From contig CM077023.1 of assembly GCA_039090855.1 (NCBI GenBank), forward strand, positions 85,969,127 to 86,033,126: DNA of 64,000 nt, in the 5' to 3' direction. This stretch comes from Macrothele yani (taxonomy: Eukaryota; Arthropoda; Arachnida; Araneae; Macrothelidae). The first letter of the stretch is position 1; every line of letters begins with the position of its first letter. Positions 42,758-53,313 of the stretch are shown here, piece after piece. The translations under genes and the position numbers were made by a program. The notes below the pieces were generated by a model. It was not told the origin of the DNA. It was given only the letters and a program-made list of their open reading frames with translations, and made no database searches.

Positions 42758-44173
42758 CACTCACGGACAATGAAATTTGCTCATCTAGAAGAAAACATGC
42801 CACAATCGCGAAACTTTGCAAATAGCTAGAGTGTGTATTGGTATCCAAATGATCCACGTTTGGTTCGAGGGCGCATGACCGCACACCCTGTGGTGGCGTT
42901 GCAAACACGAACCGGCAGCCTTATAAACCGACGTGTAGTCGATGCCATACGAAAGCGAAAAGCACCGGCCGACGCAAGCAAGAGTACAGAGTGACAAGAA
43001 TGCCGAGTAGACGCCAGAGACGTCGATTTACACAGCTTACGGACTTTGAGAAAGGACTGATGATCGGGCTGAAACCCGCAGGATGGTCGGCTCGCCGTAT
43101 AGCCCGACACGTGGATTTTTCTGATCATACCGTCCGACTATGTTGGGGGCAGTGGACACGTGACGGCACTGCCACATGGCGGAGCGGCTCCGGACGGACC
43201 AAGAGGACCACCGGTAGAGAGGATCGACGGATCATGCGCCAGGCACGAACGGATCCCACAGGGACCCGCTCCACTATACAGGCAGATGTAGCGGCTCCTG
43301 TGTGCCCACGAACCATTTCCAGACGCCTTGCGGAAGCGAATCTGCGATCCCAGCTACCCTTACATGTGCTGCCATTAACACTGGAACATCGCCGGCTCCG
43401 TGTTCAGTGGTGCCAGGCCAGAGCGACGGGGAACGCCACAGACAGGCGACGTGTGGTGTTTGGCGATAAGTGCCGCTTCGTTTTGCTGACAGATGATCAT
43501 CGTGCCCGGGTGTGGAGGTCCCCCGGGTTAACGGCACAATCTTAACCTCGCTATCGAACGCCACCCATCCCCCACTGCAGGCATTATGGTCTGGGGAGCC
43601 ATAGCCTACGATAGCCCATCAGCTCTAGTAGTGGTACGTGGATCATTGACGGGCAAGCGGTATGTGGATGAAATTCTACAGCCCCATGTGCTCCCATCCC
43701 TGGCCTGGATTCCAGGTGCACTATACCAGCAGGATAATGTCCGCCCGCATACGGCTCGGGTTGCCCAGGACTGCCTACGTCATGTCCAGGCACTTCCATA
43801 ACATTCCCGCTCCCCGGACATGTCCTCTATCGAGCATATGTGGGACCAGTTGAAACGCCAGCTGCCGCCGTGCCGCACTATCCGGGATTTGGAGCACATC
43901 TTCCAACACGTGTGGGCCAGTCTGCCGCAGGACGACAACACCAGGCGTCTGTTTGCTTTCTTGCCGGATCTTATTGCAGCATGTATCGCCGCACGAAGCG
44001 GTGCGACGTGCTATAGAAGATGACCGGACTGCGTGCCACAGATCCCTCTGCAATTGTCCTGCAGCTCTATTTTTACCATCATGTGAATCATTCATCTGTA
44101 TCATTACGTCCATAAAATTTCAGTTCAATCCGATGCTTCCATCTTGGTGCGCAAATTTCATTGCCCGTGAGTG
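42758..44173 (+). mobile_element. Tc1-like DNA transposon (element C)
   Basis: The left end CACTCACGGACAATGAAATT and right end (inward) CACTCACGGGCAATGAAATT, both continuing TGC, are inverted repeats. TA flanks both sides (42756-42757 and 44174-44175). Its length is 1416 bp. The interior is GC-richer than its surroundings, which is expected for an insertion from another compositional background. Confidence 0.93.
42991..44023 (+). pseudogene. Tc1-like transposase, one frameshift and one stop
   Basis: The probable start is the MPSRRQRRRFTQL ATG at 43000; the first in-frame ATG is 42991. The N-terminal paired helix-turn-helix is clear (FEKGLMIGLKPAGWSARRIA; DHTVRLCWGQW). The DNA-linker GSGRTKRTTGREDRR follows, an AT-hook-like GRPR-type segment in relatives. 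The first Asp is in VVFGDKCRFVLL. A frameshift near 43,520 moves the rest into the frame of 43586-44023, with MVWGAIAYDS, the second Asp in YQQDNVRPHTARV, a TAA at 43799, then SPDMSSIEHMWDQL with the Glu. All three catalytic residues are kept, so it died by frame damage and not by loss of catalytic residues. Confidence 0.93.
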
Positions 44174-44175
44174 TA

Positions 44176-45440
44176 TATAAAATTTTATATACATCACACA
44201 AAAAAGGGGAAAACTCAGCTGACTCAACATTTTTCATAACCTTTTTTTGAAGAAGTCTGAAATATTGTGCCAGGCTGATTTTGTAGAGCGTTCCTCAATA
44301 GACATAAAAAATTTCGGAAAAGTAGTAAGGAAGTGTGCACACGCACCTCATATCAAAGAAACTACCTTAAAGGAATTCTGAAAGACTAGCAAACTTCCGA
44401 AACATTGCATAACTCTACAGTGGACATTTGAATGTCCCTCAGTGAAAGAAACTGCCAAAATTCTTAAAAGTTACATTGAACTGTGAAACATTTCACTAAA
44501 AGGCTCAGTACTGGCTTTTCGTCAAATGAAGAATTAAAAAAAAAAAATCTCTGAATACTTACTAACACTAATTCTGAAGGACGCAGCTCATGCGCGTTAC
44601 ACCAAATAAATTAATAGTAATCAAATTCTGAAACATTTCACCGACCCCAGAACACTGCACATTCCCAGCGATCCCCATCGATTTTCAAGCTCCGAAACGT
44701 TACACACTTTCAGAAAAAAATTGTTACACAAATTGCGGTTATTCTGGAATGTTACACTAATCTACGAAACGTATTACATTAACAAGCTTAAGTTTTTCCA
44801 TGTTCCATAGAACTTTTCAAGAAAAATGTATGAACTTATTCATAAAATCTCATGTACATTATACAGAGTTCTAACCATGAGGAAACGAATCGTGGGAGGG
44901 CCAAATATGGAAATGTTAAAAAAAATAATTATGAATAAATTATAAAAGATAAAGTGCGTAGAATAAAATGATGTACTAAGACTGCCGATAACTGAAAGTT
45001 CTTCGAACATTACAAGAATAAAATATTATCTTTTTTTGAAAAGCTAACTTGTTTATTTCCAAAAATAATTTCAGGGACGTGTATGAAAAATGCATGAGAC
45101 GCAATATCGTGTGTGTGATTACTGATTTTATTTTGTTTCATTAATTATAAACTCAAGTTTCTTGAAAGTACAGTTAATGAGAAACTGATTATTTTGCACA
45201 GTGAAATTAAAGAAAAATGTGTAGTAGTGCATTATTGTGAAACTACTACATTTGATGGCTAAAACGCTCGCATATAACCATGCGCTGATTGGGCAGTCGG
45301 GGCACAGGGAGAATTCCCGGTGGGGCTGTATTCTGGGCTTTACGCTAATATATATGTTCTTGGTCTTATGTTGTAAATGTAAAGTCTATTTTCCATTTTG
45401 AAGAATTCGGATTAAAAAAAAAAAAACTTACGCAGAAAAT
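44176..45440. other. Non-coding stretch with recurring GAAACATT words
   Basis: GAAACATTGCAT, GAAACATTTCAC (twice), GAAACGTTACACAC, GGAATGTTACAC and GAACATTACAAG recur irregularly between about 44395 and 45010. This could be a very old tandem repeat. At 45,285-45,330 GGGCAGTCGGGGCACAGGGA is a GC-rich patch that may be a tRNA or SINE relic. No gene is seen. Confidence 0.45.
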
Positions 45441-45443
45441 GTT

Positions 45444-46165
45444 CCATTGAGTCACACACTGTTTTTTTCACAATCTGCCTCCCGACTTTCAAACTTCAGC
45501 TCTTTTCCTTTCAGCTGATTTCCTGTATCTCGTCCACTTTCGCTAAGTGCAGTTGACCGCCCCGGTGGCGCAGTGGTCTTCGGCAATGGCTCACTCCCTT
45601 CCCTGGAACCAGTGGCCCTAAATTAGCGACGGGCAACAGCTTATAGCGCATTGAGTTGATCACGGTAGTCGTGATCAACTCAATGTGCCATTGAGTCACA
45701 CACTGTTTTTTCACAATCTGCCTCCCGACTTTCAAACTTCAGCTCTTTTCTTTTCAGCTGATTTCCTGTATCTCGTCCACTTTCGCTAAGTGCAGTTGAC
45801 CGCCCCGGTGGCGCAGTGGTCTTCAGCAATGGCTCACTCCCTTTCCTGGAACCAGTGGCCCTAATTTTTTTTTTATTTTTTTTTTATTGGAGGTTTAACG
45901 ACCACCGTGAGCAACTCAATGGGCTATAAGCAGTCGCCCGTCCCTAATTTAGGGTCACTGGTTCCAGGGAAGGGAGAGAGCCAGTGCCGTAAGACAAACA
46001 CAACATCCATGCCTCACCGGGATTCGAACCCGGACCCCTTACGGACGAATGATCAGAAGCCAACGCCTTAGACCACTGCGCCACCGAGGCGGCCTGTGGC
46101 CCTAAATTAGCGACGGGCAACAGCTTATAGCACATTGAGTTGATCACGGTAGTCGTCAAACCTCC
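45444..46165 (+). repeat. 244-bp tandem duplication carrying an internally deleted SINE
   Basis: CCATTGAGTCACACACTGTT starts at 45444 and 45688, 244 bp apart. Each copy includes AATCTGCCTCCCGACTTTC, GTCCACTTTCGCTAAGTGCA and a SINE whose head (GACCGCCCCGGTGGCGCAG) is joined directly to AATGGCTCACTCCC, so the B box has been deleted. The second copy is split at 45864 by a younger SINE and resumes at 46096. In the first copy the SINE tail snaps back on itself: CATTGAGTTGATCACG (45649-45664), loop GTAGT, CGTGATCAACTCAATG (45670-45685). Confidence 0.9.
45865..46095 (-). mobile_element. Young tRNA-derived SINE nested in an older SINE
   Basis: A full-length copy in minus orientation: a poly-A tail seen as TTTTTTTTTTATTTTTTTTT-like sequence, then the fixed body, the B box (GGATTCGAACCCGG on the plus strand) and the A box (ACTGCGCCACCGAGGCGGCC). 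The target GTGGCCCTAA is duplicated at 45855-45864 and 46096-46105. The insertion sits inside the second copy of the 244-bp duplication. Confidence 0.93.
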
Positions 46166-46794
46166 AATCAAAACAAAAACCACAAGTCTGTAGGATTTCA
46201 AAATACATGTTTTGGGAGCAATAGGACTGGGAAAGCAAACAAACTTTGATGAACAATTGGAAATAATTTTTTTGGAAATAATTTTTGATGAACGTTGGCA
46301 ATTGTAAAGCAACTTTGATCGCTGTCACAGGTAATATATATTTGAACAGAAATCAGCTGTTTGGGTAATGAAAGGATGGATGCCTGTTCTGTGAGAAATC
46401 TCCATAATACATTTCTGATCGATATCGATTGAAATTTCTGGAGTTTCTCAATACACTGCCTGTTTTAATAAGTTTTTATTTTTTGATCAACGAAAAAATT
46501 GTGTTTGATGAAACACTTACTTCTATCACGTAGTGATGTGTACCTGCGCTCGAAATTCATTCTGCTTAGAAACAAATGAAGACTACATAATCGGAAAATA
46601 AATTACTCCCATCACTTAGATGCCACATGCAGAAAGTGCAGTTTTATTGAACGATTTTATCATTTTTCAGATGGCATGTTTCTATGCGAAAAAACAGATT
46701 TCAACAAAGGGAAAAGAAACCAGTTATAAAATAATTCTGCGTATTTTCGACACCTCTGGTTGTCTGTTTGCTTTTCTAGCACGGAAACGAGTTT
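46166..46794. other. Non-coding stretch
   Basis: A small direct repeat, GAAATAATTTTT, is seen near 46260-46285. No other feature is recognised. Confidence 0.5.
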
Positions 46795-47495
46795 AGGACT
46801 ACTGGCCACAAAAAAGTGGTTAGGGGGCCATATAAAAATTGCATCTCTCTCAAGTATTTAATATCTAAGTCAAAGCGCAATATTACTAACTTGACATGTT
46901 ATGTAAATATTATGAATATGAGATCGGCTGATTAAAAACTATTAAAGAGCCTTAAGTAATCGGGAGAATAAAAATTGCATTAATTAATGTTTGGTGCCTA
47001 AGTAAGAGCGCAATATTATTAACTTTACTTGTTACGTAAACGTTATGACATGGGTAGAATAAAAATTGTTAAAAGGGTCTAGGCCTAGTAATTAATATTT
47101 TATGCTTAAGAGCAATATTAATAACCTGACAGCTTATGTAAATATTTAGTGCCTAAGTAAAAGCGCAATGTCATTAAAAAACTTTGCCTTATCGTCCTTT
47201 TCCGAATATAGTATTATTAGCGCTGTAATGCCTGAGTAAAAGTTCCGTTGTTTCGTCGAACATTGTAATTTTAAATAATCTGCTAAGTCACGGAAATTTA
47301 TTTCCCCAAATTAAAGTGCAATTCTAGCTTGCCTTACACAGAACATTTTCTCTTGGTGTAAGAGAAATTTATTTGGAGTTCCCTGCATTTCATAAGTCGT
47401 AATCGTTGAGCACATCAGTAAGTGACCAAGAAAACGCAACTTTTATACGGCCTCTAATGCTTTTGTGGCCAGCTGTCCGGTGTCCAGCAATAGGC
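46795..47495. mobile_element. Short foldback-like element FB-E
   Basis: Left end: ACTGGCCACAAAAAAGTGGT, then GGGGGCCATATAAAAATTGC. Right end, inverted: AACGCAACTTTTATACGGCC, then TTTTGTGGCCAGCTGTCCGG. The interior (46850-47210) is the 121-bp satellite (AGTCAAAGCGCAATATTA, ACTTGACATGTTATG). The right-hand conserved block with TTAAAGTGCAATTCTAGCTT and GCCTTACACAGAAC lies at 47295-47385. The 15-bp array is reduced to one or two units on each side. Confidence 0.7.
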
Positions 47496-47572
47496 TTGAC
47501 CATAGAGCAATAGACTCGCAAGTACATGAACCAAATTGTGGAACTCGTAGTCAGGCGAGAATCAAATTTTCG

Positions 47573-47820
47573 GTTTTTTTTTTCTTGTTTTGTTTTGTAT
47601 TGTTTTGTTGTTTGTTTGGGGTTTAGCGACCACCGTGAGTATCTCCATTGAGAATAAGCAGTCGCCCGTCCCTAATTTAAGGACACTGGTTCCAAGGAAG
47701 GGAGACAGCCAGTGCAGTTCGACGAACACAACATCCATGCCTCATCAGTATTAGAGCCCGGACTCATCTTGGACGAATGGTCAGAAGCCAAGGCTTAGAC
47801 CAATGCGCCACCTGGGGCGT
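47573..47820 (-). mobile_element. tRNA-derived SINE, moderately diverged
   Basis: The T-rich side (TTTCTTGTTTTGTTTTGTAT) precedes GGGGTTTAGCGACCACCGTG, AATAAGCAGTCGCCCGTCCC, GGTTCCAAGGAAGGGAGACA and CACAACATCCATGCCTCA. The B box is damaged (AGTATTAGAGCCCGG). The A-box end AGACCAATGCGCCACC closes it. No clear target duplication is seen. Confidence 0.88.
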
Positions 47821-48278
47821 GCATATGATCTCTGCAATATTATATACATAACAGGAAATTATTACTGCATTATAACAAGCAATAACGCAGTGTTATATGA
47901 ATCATTGCTTGTTACGGAAAACTGACGTCCAAATAAAGTGTTAAAATGGTTGCAAACGGTGTCATTTTGTGTTCAGGGACACCTCAACCCCTTTTTCTTC
48001 ATTCAGTTATATTGATAGAATGTGTGTATTTGATTGAAACGTAATAAAGATGCACACAGACGATAAATGCGTGCATTATACTGGTTGTACAGATCTGTTT
48101 CAGTAACTGCTAGATAATGAGAAAATACAAACATGAGTTGATGATTCTTTTGGATCACAATATCTAATCAATCTCCTAATGTGAGAGATTTAACATACCC
48201 AATTAATAAAGAAATCAGTGTCCTTCTGAATGTATGCTGTGGAAGGAAATTATTCATTGCGTTTTATAAAAATAGTTA
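47821..48278. other. Non-coding stretch
   Basis: No feature recognised. Confidence 0.5.
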
Positions 48279-48420
48279 TACTAAGGGCATCCTGAAAGTA
48301 ATGCCTCCTCCTAAATAACTTTTGAAATTTTGAAATGATTTTAATGAGACTGCTCTGACATGTACTATGATATGTTACCAATGTGAAAATAAATTTTTTT
48401 AGAATCGGAAATAAAGATCA

Positions 48421-49438
48421 TGAATGACAGAAAAAAGCAGCAAGCCGTAATTGAATTCCTGGAAAAAAAGAGGGATGTGAGGCTCCAGAAATCCACACAA
48501 GACTCCTGGCGGTGTATGGAGCTGCCACAATCGATATCAGTAATGTCCGAAGATGGATGAAGAGGTTTCGAGAGGGAGAAAGTTCAGTGTCGGACAAACA
48601 ACGGAGTGGAAGACCCGCAACTGCAGTGACAGATGCCAACAGGCAACGAGTGAAAGACCTCATCACAGCTGATCGTCGTGTCACCATCCAGGTGTTGTGT
48701 GATGCAATTCATTATTGTCATAGAGCTATGGAAACATTAATTAGGGATCTAGGCTACAGAAAAAATTGTTCAAAGCGGATCCCAAGAAACCTAACCCGTG
48801 AAAAATGTGAGCAAAGGGGGCGGAGGAGGGATATGTGCCGGAACTTCTTGGACTGTTATGAGAGGGAGGGTCAGGTGTTTTCTCTAATTTTGTGACGGGG
48901 GATGAAACCTGGGTGTTCTTTCATGACCCAGAAACAAAGCACGCGTCAATGGAATTGCACCGCACGTCTTCACCTCGACAGAAAAAGGTAAAAACAACTC
49001 GTTCCGCAGGGAAAGTGATGGTGACAATTTTCTGGGACAAACGTGGCGTCATTTTGACTGATTTCCTTGAACGGGATGCAACAATAAACAGTGCTCACTA
49101 TGTGCCGACACTACAAGAAGAAGCTATCAGGAGGAAAACACGTGACATTCCATTTCATAGTGTTGTTTTACGCCATGATAACGCACGTCCCCCGCACCTC
49201 AATAGAGACTTCACAGGCCAAAATGGGGTGGACGGTGATGCCTCAACCCCACTACAGTCCTGATTTGGCTCCCTCAGACTTTTTCCTGTTTGCCCCTTTG
49301 TAAAACACCCTTCGTGGGGAACGTTTCGACGATATGACAGACGTTAAACTGGCTGTGAACCCATGGGTGAAAAGACAGCCTCGGGAATTTTTCAAAATGG
49401 GTTTTATTAATAGGTTCAAAGATGGCGGAAATATTTAG
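48421..49438 (+). pseudogene. mariner transposase remnant (DD34D)
   Basis: The start is the ATG at 48421 (MNDRKKQQAVIEFLEKK). At about 48490 the frame shifts into the one reading ISNVRRWMKRFREGESSVSD, SGRPATAVTD and ITADRRVTIQVLCDAI, the N-terminal helix-turn-helix region. A second shift near 48890 leads to VTGDETWVFFHDPETK with the first Asp and RHDNARPPHLNR with the second. A third, between about 49190 and 49260, leads to YSPDLAPSDFFLFAPL with the third Asp, then a TAA and the C-terminus ending at a TAG at 49436. The TGDETW, HDNARP and SPDLAPSD signatures identify mariner proper. Confidence 0.93.
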
Positions 49439-49518
49439 AAAGTGATAGACAACACTTTAAATACGCCAGCATTATTAACAACATGTCTAAGTATTTTGCC
49501 ACCAAGTTTCACATTTTT

Positions 49519-49739
49519 CTTTCTTTCTTTGATTGGAGGTTTAACGACCACCGTGAGCAACTCAATGGGCTATAAGCAGTCGCCCGTCCCTAATTTAGGG
49601 TCCCTGGTTCCAGGGAAGGGAGAGAGCCAGTGCCGTAAGACAAGCACAACATCCATGCCTCACCGGGATTCGAACCCGGACCCCTTACGGACGAATGATC
49701 AGAGGCCAGCGCCTTAGACCACTGCGCCACCGAGGCGGC
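49519..49739 (-). mobile_element. Young tRNA-derived SINE inside the mariner element
   Basis: A full-length minus-oriented copy (tail TTTCTTTCTTTGATTGGAGG on the plus side, B box GGATTCGAACCCGG, A-box end ACTGCGCCACCGAGGCGGC). The target TTCACATTTTT is duplicated at 49508-49518 and 49740-49750. It lies between the transposase remnant and the right terminal repeat, so it arrived after the mariner. Confidence 0.95.
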
Positions 49740-49809
49740 TTCACATTTTTGCTGCGACAAATAAAAATCTTATGAGGGACGAGGCATTATTTTCAGGATG
49801 CCCTTTGTA

Positions 49810-51860
49810 TTTTGTTGAAACAATAGTGCACGAGGCGCCTTTAAAAGCACGTACATGTTGTACGGCAGAACGATATATTTTCATACCCTGTAAAAGGAGG
49901 GGAAACCCCCACTTAGAGTAGAATATTCTTTTAGATATAATCGGTCACCGAATGTGAAAAGATTTAACACACCTGAGTAATAAACATATCAGTGTTCTTC
50001 CGAATGTGTGATGTGGAAAGAAAAGATCATTTCTTGTCTTTTCAAAAGAGCGCCATTAATGTCAGAGGGGTGTCACGGGAGACAACAAAGAATTTATTTT
50101 TAGCTTCCTAACGCAATTATGGTACCATTTCCCCAATTCAATTAGTTTCACTGCAATGGAATTTATTTATACACAGAATTTTATCACCAGATTTTCAAGA
50201 AATGCCTATCATGCGGTGTCTGGGTAAGTAAAGGTCATTTAGCTACGGGCACGTCTCGATGAAAGCTGCTCAAGCCTGGCAAGGCTGAAGAAGCCGAAAC
50301 GATGTGAAAGTGGCCATTGGCTGACACGAAGCGCCGAAGTAATGGAAAATGCCTTGTAACACAGCATGCCTGAGGGGAAGAGGAGAGGGACCGAGCATAA
50401 AGAGAGAGGGCGCTTTAGGAGCTCTGCAAATGAGCACCCTGAAGCTCCGTCAAGGATTGGAATTTTTTAGTTGTTTCTTTCTTTTTTTTTTTTTTTTATT
50501 TTCTTCTAGTACGACATCCATCATGGATTCCTAAGAAAGGAATTACTCTTCTAAACTTTTCATTGATGTTGTTCTTGCGCAGTATTAAGGAAAGCGAATT
50601 ACACAATTTCGGCGGGAAAATCAAAGCCGGGGAGAATGTATTCATTCATCAACTTCATACGAACTGTGGCATAGTGACACTTAAATTTCAGGAAGGGGGA
50701 CAAAACTAATAGGCCAGCCAGTCCAAAAACAGAAACAGGTATTCCTTTGTTTTATTAACAATCGAAAGAAATCGAAAAAGTCACAAACAGACAGAGGCGT
50801 AGCTAGCAGGGGGTTAGAAGGGGCTCAGCCTCTCTTGCATGGCATGCAATCCCCCCATTCCATTAAAAAACAGACGTCCTTGCAAATTCACTGAACTTTT
50901 CTTTTTTATTGTCTGTGGTTTATGAAAATTACTTTTGTATACCATTATAAGCATAAATACTTTACCTCATTTATTCGTGTATCGCTCTTTTTTGAAAGGG
51001 CAAAATTTAAATTTGAAATAATACAGCACGAACGGTGGATAACGCAAAAGAAATTGCTTTTTGATGTAAATCAATAGAAACAGCTGCGCCAATGATTCTC
51101 CGCCACATGGGCACAAATCCTGTATAGGTCAGGGATTTATCCAGGAATTTCACATTAAGGTGTGCTGAAAAAAAGGTGGGTATTGTTGAAAAAAATTGGG
51201 ACGGGTGTTGGGTGAAAGCAAATCTTTTGAATGCTACAAATTTTTACAGTGAAATATTTAAGCTTTAAACCTAGGAATAAAAATGGGGAAAACTTCAAAA
51301 AATTGAGAACTGTTGAATTTTTCTATCGTTAAGAATGATTAAAATTGGGAATCTGTTTTCCCGAAACTACTTACGGTTATTTCGTTTTTGCGCTTTTCTT
51401 ATTACGAGTACTTATCTCTCATGTCTAAGTGCTTCTGTACATAGACATGACAGATAAAAAAACAAGAGCAGCCACAAAAAGGTATTAACAGAGATTGCTG
51501 AAACAGTAGATATTGATATTTTCACAGATCTTGTGCATGCTGAAATTATTCAGAAGTATATCTACAGAATTTGTAACAGATCAAAATGGAGAGTACTTAC
51601 ATACGCTTTGTAGTTGCAATGACTGACTTCAGACAAGAAAAACAAGAAAGAAACTGACTTCAAATTTAAAAAAAAAAAAAAAATGGAGTCTAAATGTATA
51701 GACTTCAAAATAAAAAAAATATTGTAATATGGTAGAAAATGCGGTAGGAGAGCTGAAGAATTCGTGTAAATGTTAGCTGCAACTATACTATAAGTAATAA
51801 AGAGGACTAATACTTAAAAGTTAAGGGTATATGTATGTATATATCCAGAGACGGATTCGG
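49810..51860. other. Non-coding stretch with a GC-richer patch
   Basis: The part from 50230 to 50460 is GC-richer (CTCAAGCCTGGCAAGGCTGA, GACACGAAGCGCCGAAG, GGGGAAGAGGAGAGGGACCG) with no coding family resemblance. At about 50793 ACAGAGGCGTAGCTAGCAGG resembles the terminus of a hAT element, but no partner end was found. T runs lie near 50479-50496 and an A run near 51668-51682. Confidence 0.45.
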
Positions 51861-51863
51861 GGC

Positions 51864-51955
51864 TTTGCCGCCCCTAGGATTAGACAAATTTACCGTCCCT
51901 AGGACTAGAAAAACATTTGCCGCCCCTAGGACTAGACAAATTTGCCGCCCTTACT
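51864..51955 (+). repeat. Four-copy 25-27 bp tandem repeat
   Basis: TTTGCCGCCCCTAGGAYTAG, then ACAAA, is repeated from 51864, 51889, 51916 and 51941, the last copy partial. A similar half unit (TTTTCCGCCCCTAAAATTTG) lies at about 53020-53042, just before the MULE. Confidence 0.8.
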
Positions 51956-51994
51956 CCCCTTTAAAATAAAGAATTTGATGGCTACAGTTTCATG

Positions 51995-52202
51995 GTCACC
52001 CCGGTGGAACAGTGGTCTGATTGCTGGCTTATGATCATTCACCCGTGATAGGTCCAGGTTCGAATCCCGGTGAGGCGTGGATGTTGTGTTTGTCTTACCG
52101 CACTGGCTCTCTCCCTTTCCTAGAACCAGTGGCCCTGAATTAGGGACGGGCGACTGCTTATAGCACATCGAGTTGCACACAATGGTTTATAATAAAAAAA
52201 AA
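51995..52202 (+). mobile_element. tRNA-derived SINE, plus orientation
   Basis: The head GTCACCCCGGTGGAACAGTG, B box CAGGTTCGAATCCCGG, body TGTTTGTCTTACCGCACTGG and TAGAACCAGTGGCCC, TAGGGACGGGCGACTGC, and an A-rich tail AATAAAAAAAAA. The A box is mutated (GGAACAGTGG). The flanking similarity is too short to call a target duplication. Confidence 0.9.
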
Positions 52203-52204
52203 TT

Positions 52205-53066
52205 ATTCATGTAACTCATTCGTGCGGATCAAATCCAGGAGTAAAACGAAATGTTAAGGGGAGGTGGGGGAGTAATGCAGCCTATCCAAAGAAAAGTACA
52301 AATAAAAGTAATTTAAATCTTCATTGTGGTGAAACTATCAACAATAATTTTTCTTATAGCAATTAATAACAAAATTCCGTAATTTTGACTTTTGCATTCG
52401 ATTCCTAAATTGATTAAATATTTGTAATTAATCAGCTGCTTTTTTAGAAGTTTCTTATTTCTTTCGTTTCTTCCTTTCCGTTTTGTTTTTTGTTTCTTAA
52501 TAATTTTTTTATGTTTTGATACGTGGCAGCTCAAAGCCTTTTAGACAGGACAATAGGACGCATGCTTCGCCATAGTTTTCGTTCGTCAGCTAAGGATACC
52601 TGTTGGCTGAAAACTAATTGACGCTTTATCTCTTGAATATCTATTTTGTTTGCACTTTTAATACTTACAATTCGTTGTGTCATGTTTGTTTTAATGCAGT
52701 GAAGTAATAAATAAATTCTGAATTTGAAATAAAAGCTCATTTTAAAATGCCTGCACAAGTGCAACGTTATTTAAAACTTTAACAGTATCGAAATTTTGAT
52801 AATTTCCAAGTTTTAAGGAAGTTCTAGAAAGATAAGCATGTGATTCGTTATGGTTTGTCAAGCCGAAGAGGAAAGAAATCACGGGGATTCGGAAAGAAAA
52901 TCTTGTACACAGCAGTTTTCGGACTAAATGTTAGTTTCCACTTTTATTTTAATTTTGAATTTTCCTTTTATTATTTTTATGGGCTTTTAACAGATTATTA
53001 ATTTGTACTACCACTGAAATTTTCCGCCCCTAAAATTTGCCGCTCTAAGCCGGGCCTAGTCGGCCT
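52205..53066. other. Non-coding stretch
   Basis: AT-rich with short frames on the minus strand only. No transposon ends are seen except the CCGCCCCTAAAATTTGCCGC fragment just before the MULE. Confidence 0.5.
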
Positions 53067-53313
53067 ATTGGGAAGATTGCGTGCGGGAAGCGACCGTGGG
53101 CCAAGCGACCCTGTGGAAAATCGTGCGCGAAGCGACCTTGTTATACTTCACCGTGGACGAAGCGACCCTGCTAATCCCAAGGTCATTCCTGAGGGACACT
53201 CCGCAAAGAAACCAACTTTCCAGCCAATAGAAATGTTTGTGTGCGAGCCTGCCAGACATTCCATTTTGGCATTCGGTACTGTGAGATACGTTTTGAAAAG
53301 CTTGTTCTTCGTT

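Larger units (their letters stand above)
48281..49807 (+). mobile_element. mariner-family transposon interrupted by a SINE
   Basis: The left end CTAAGGGCATCCTGAAAGTA and right end (inward) CAAAGGGCATCCTGAAAATA, both continuing ATGCC, are inverted repeats. TA is present on both sides (48279-48280 and 49808-49809). Without the SINE and its duplication the length is about 1.3 kb, the usual size for mariner. Confidence 0.93.

Noticed and set aside
42991..43564. Minus-strand frames of 63-96 codons within Tc1 element C
   Set aside because: They are shadows of the transposase frame on the opposite strand. The same holds for the minus-strand frames in Tc1 element D.
50793..53062. hAT element running from CAGAGGCGTAGCTAGC to the MULE flank
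   Set aside because: No inverted partner end, target duplication or transposase could be found.
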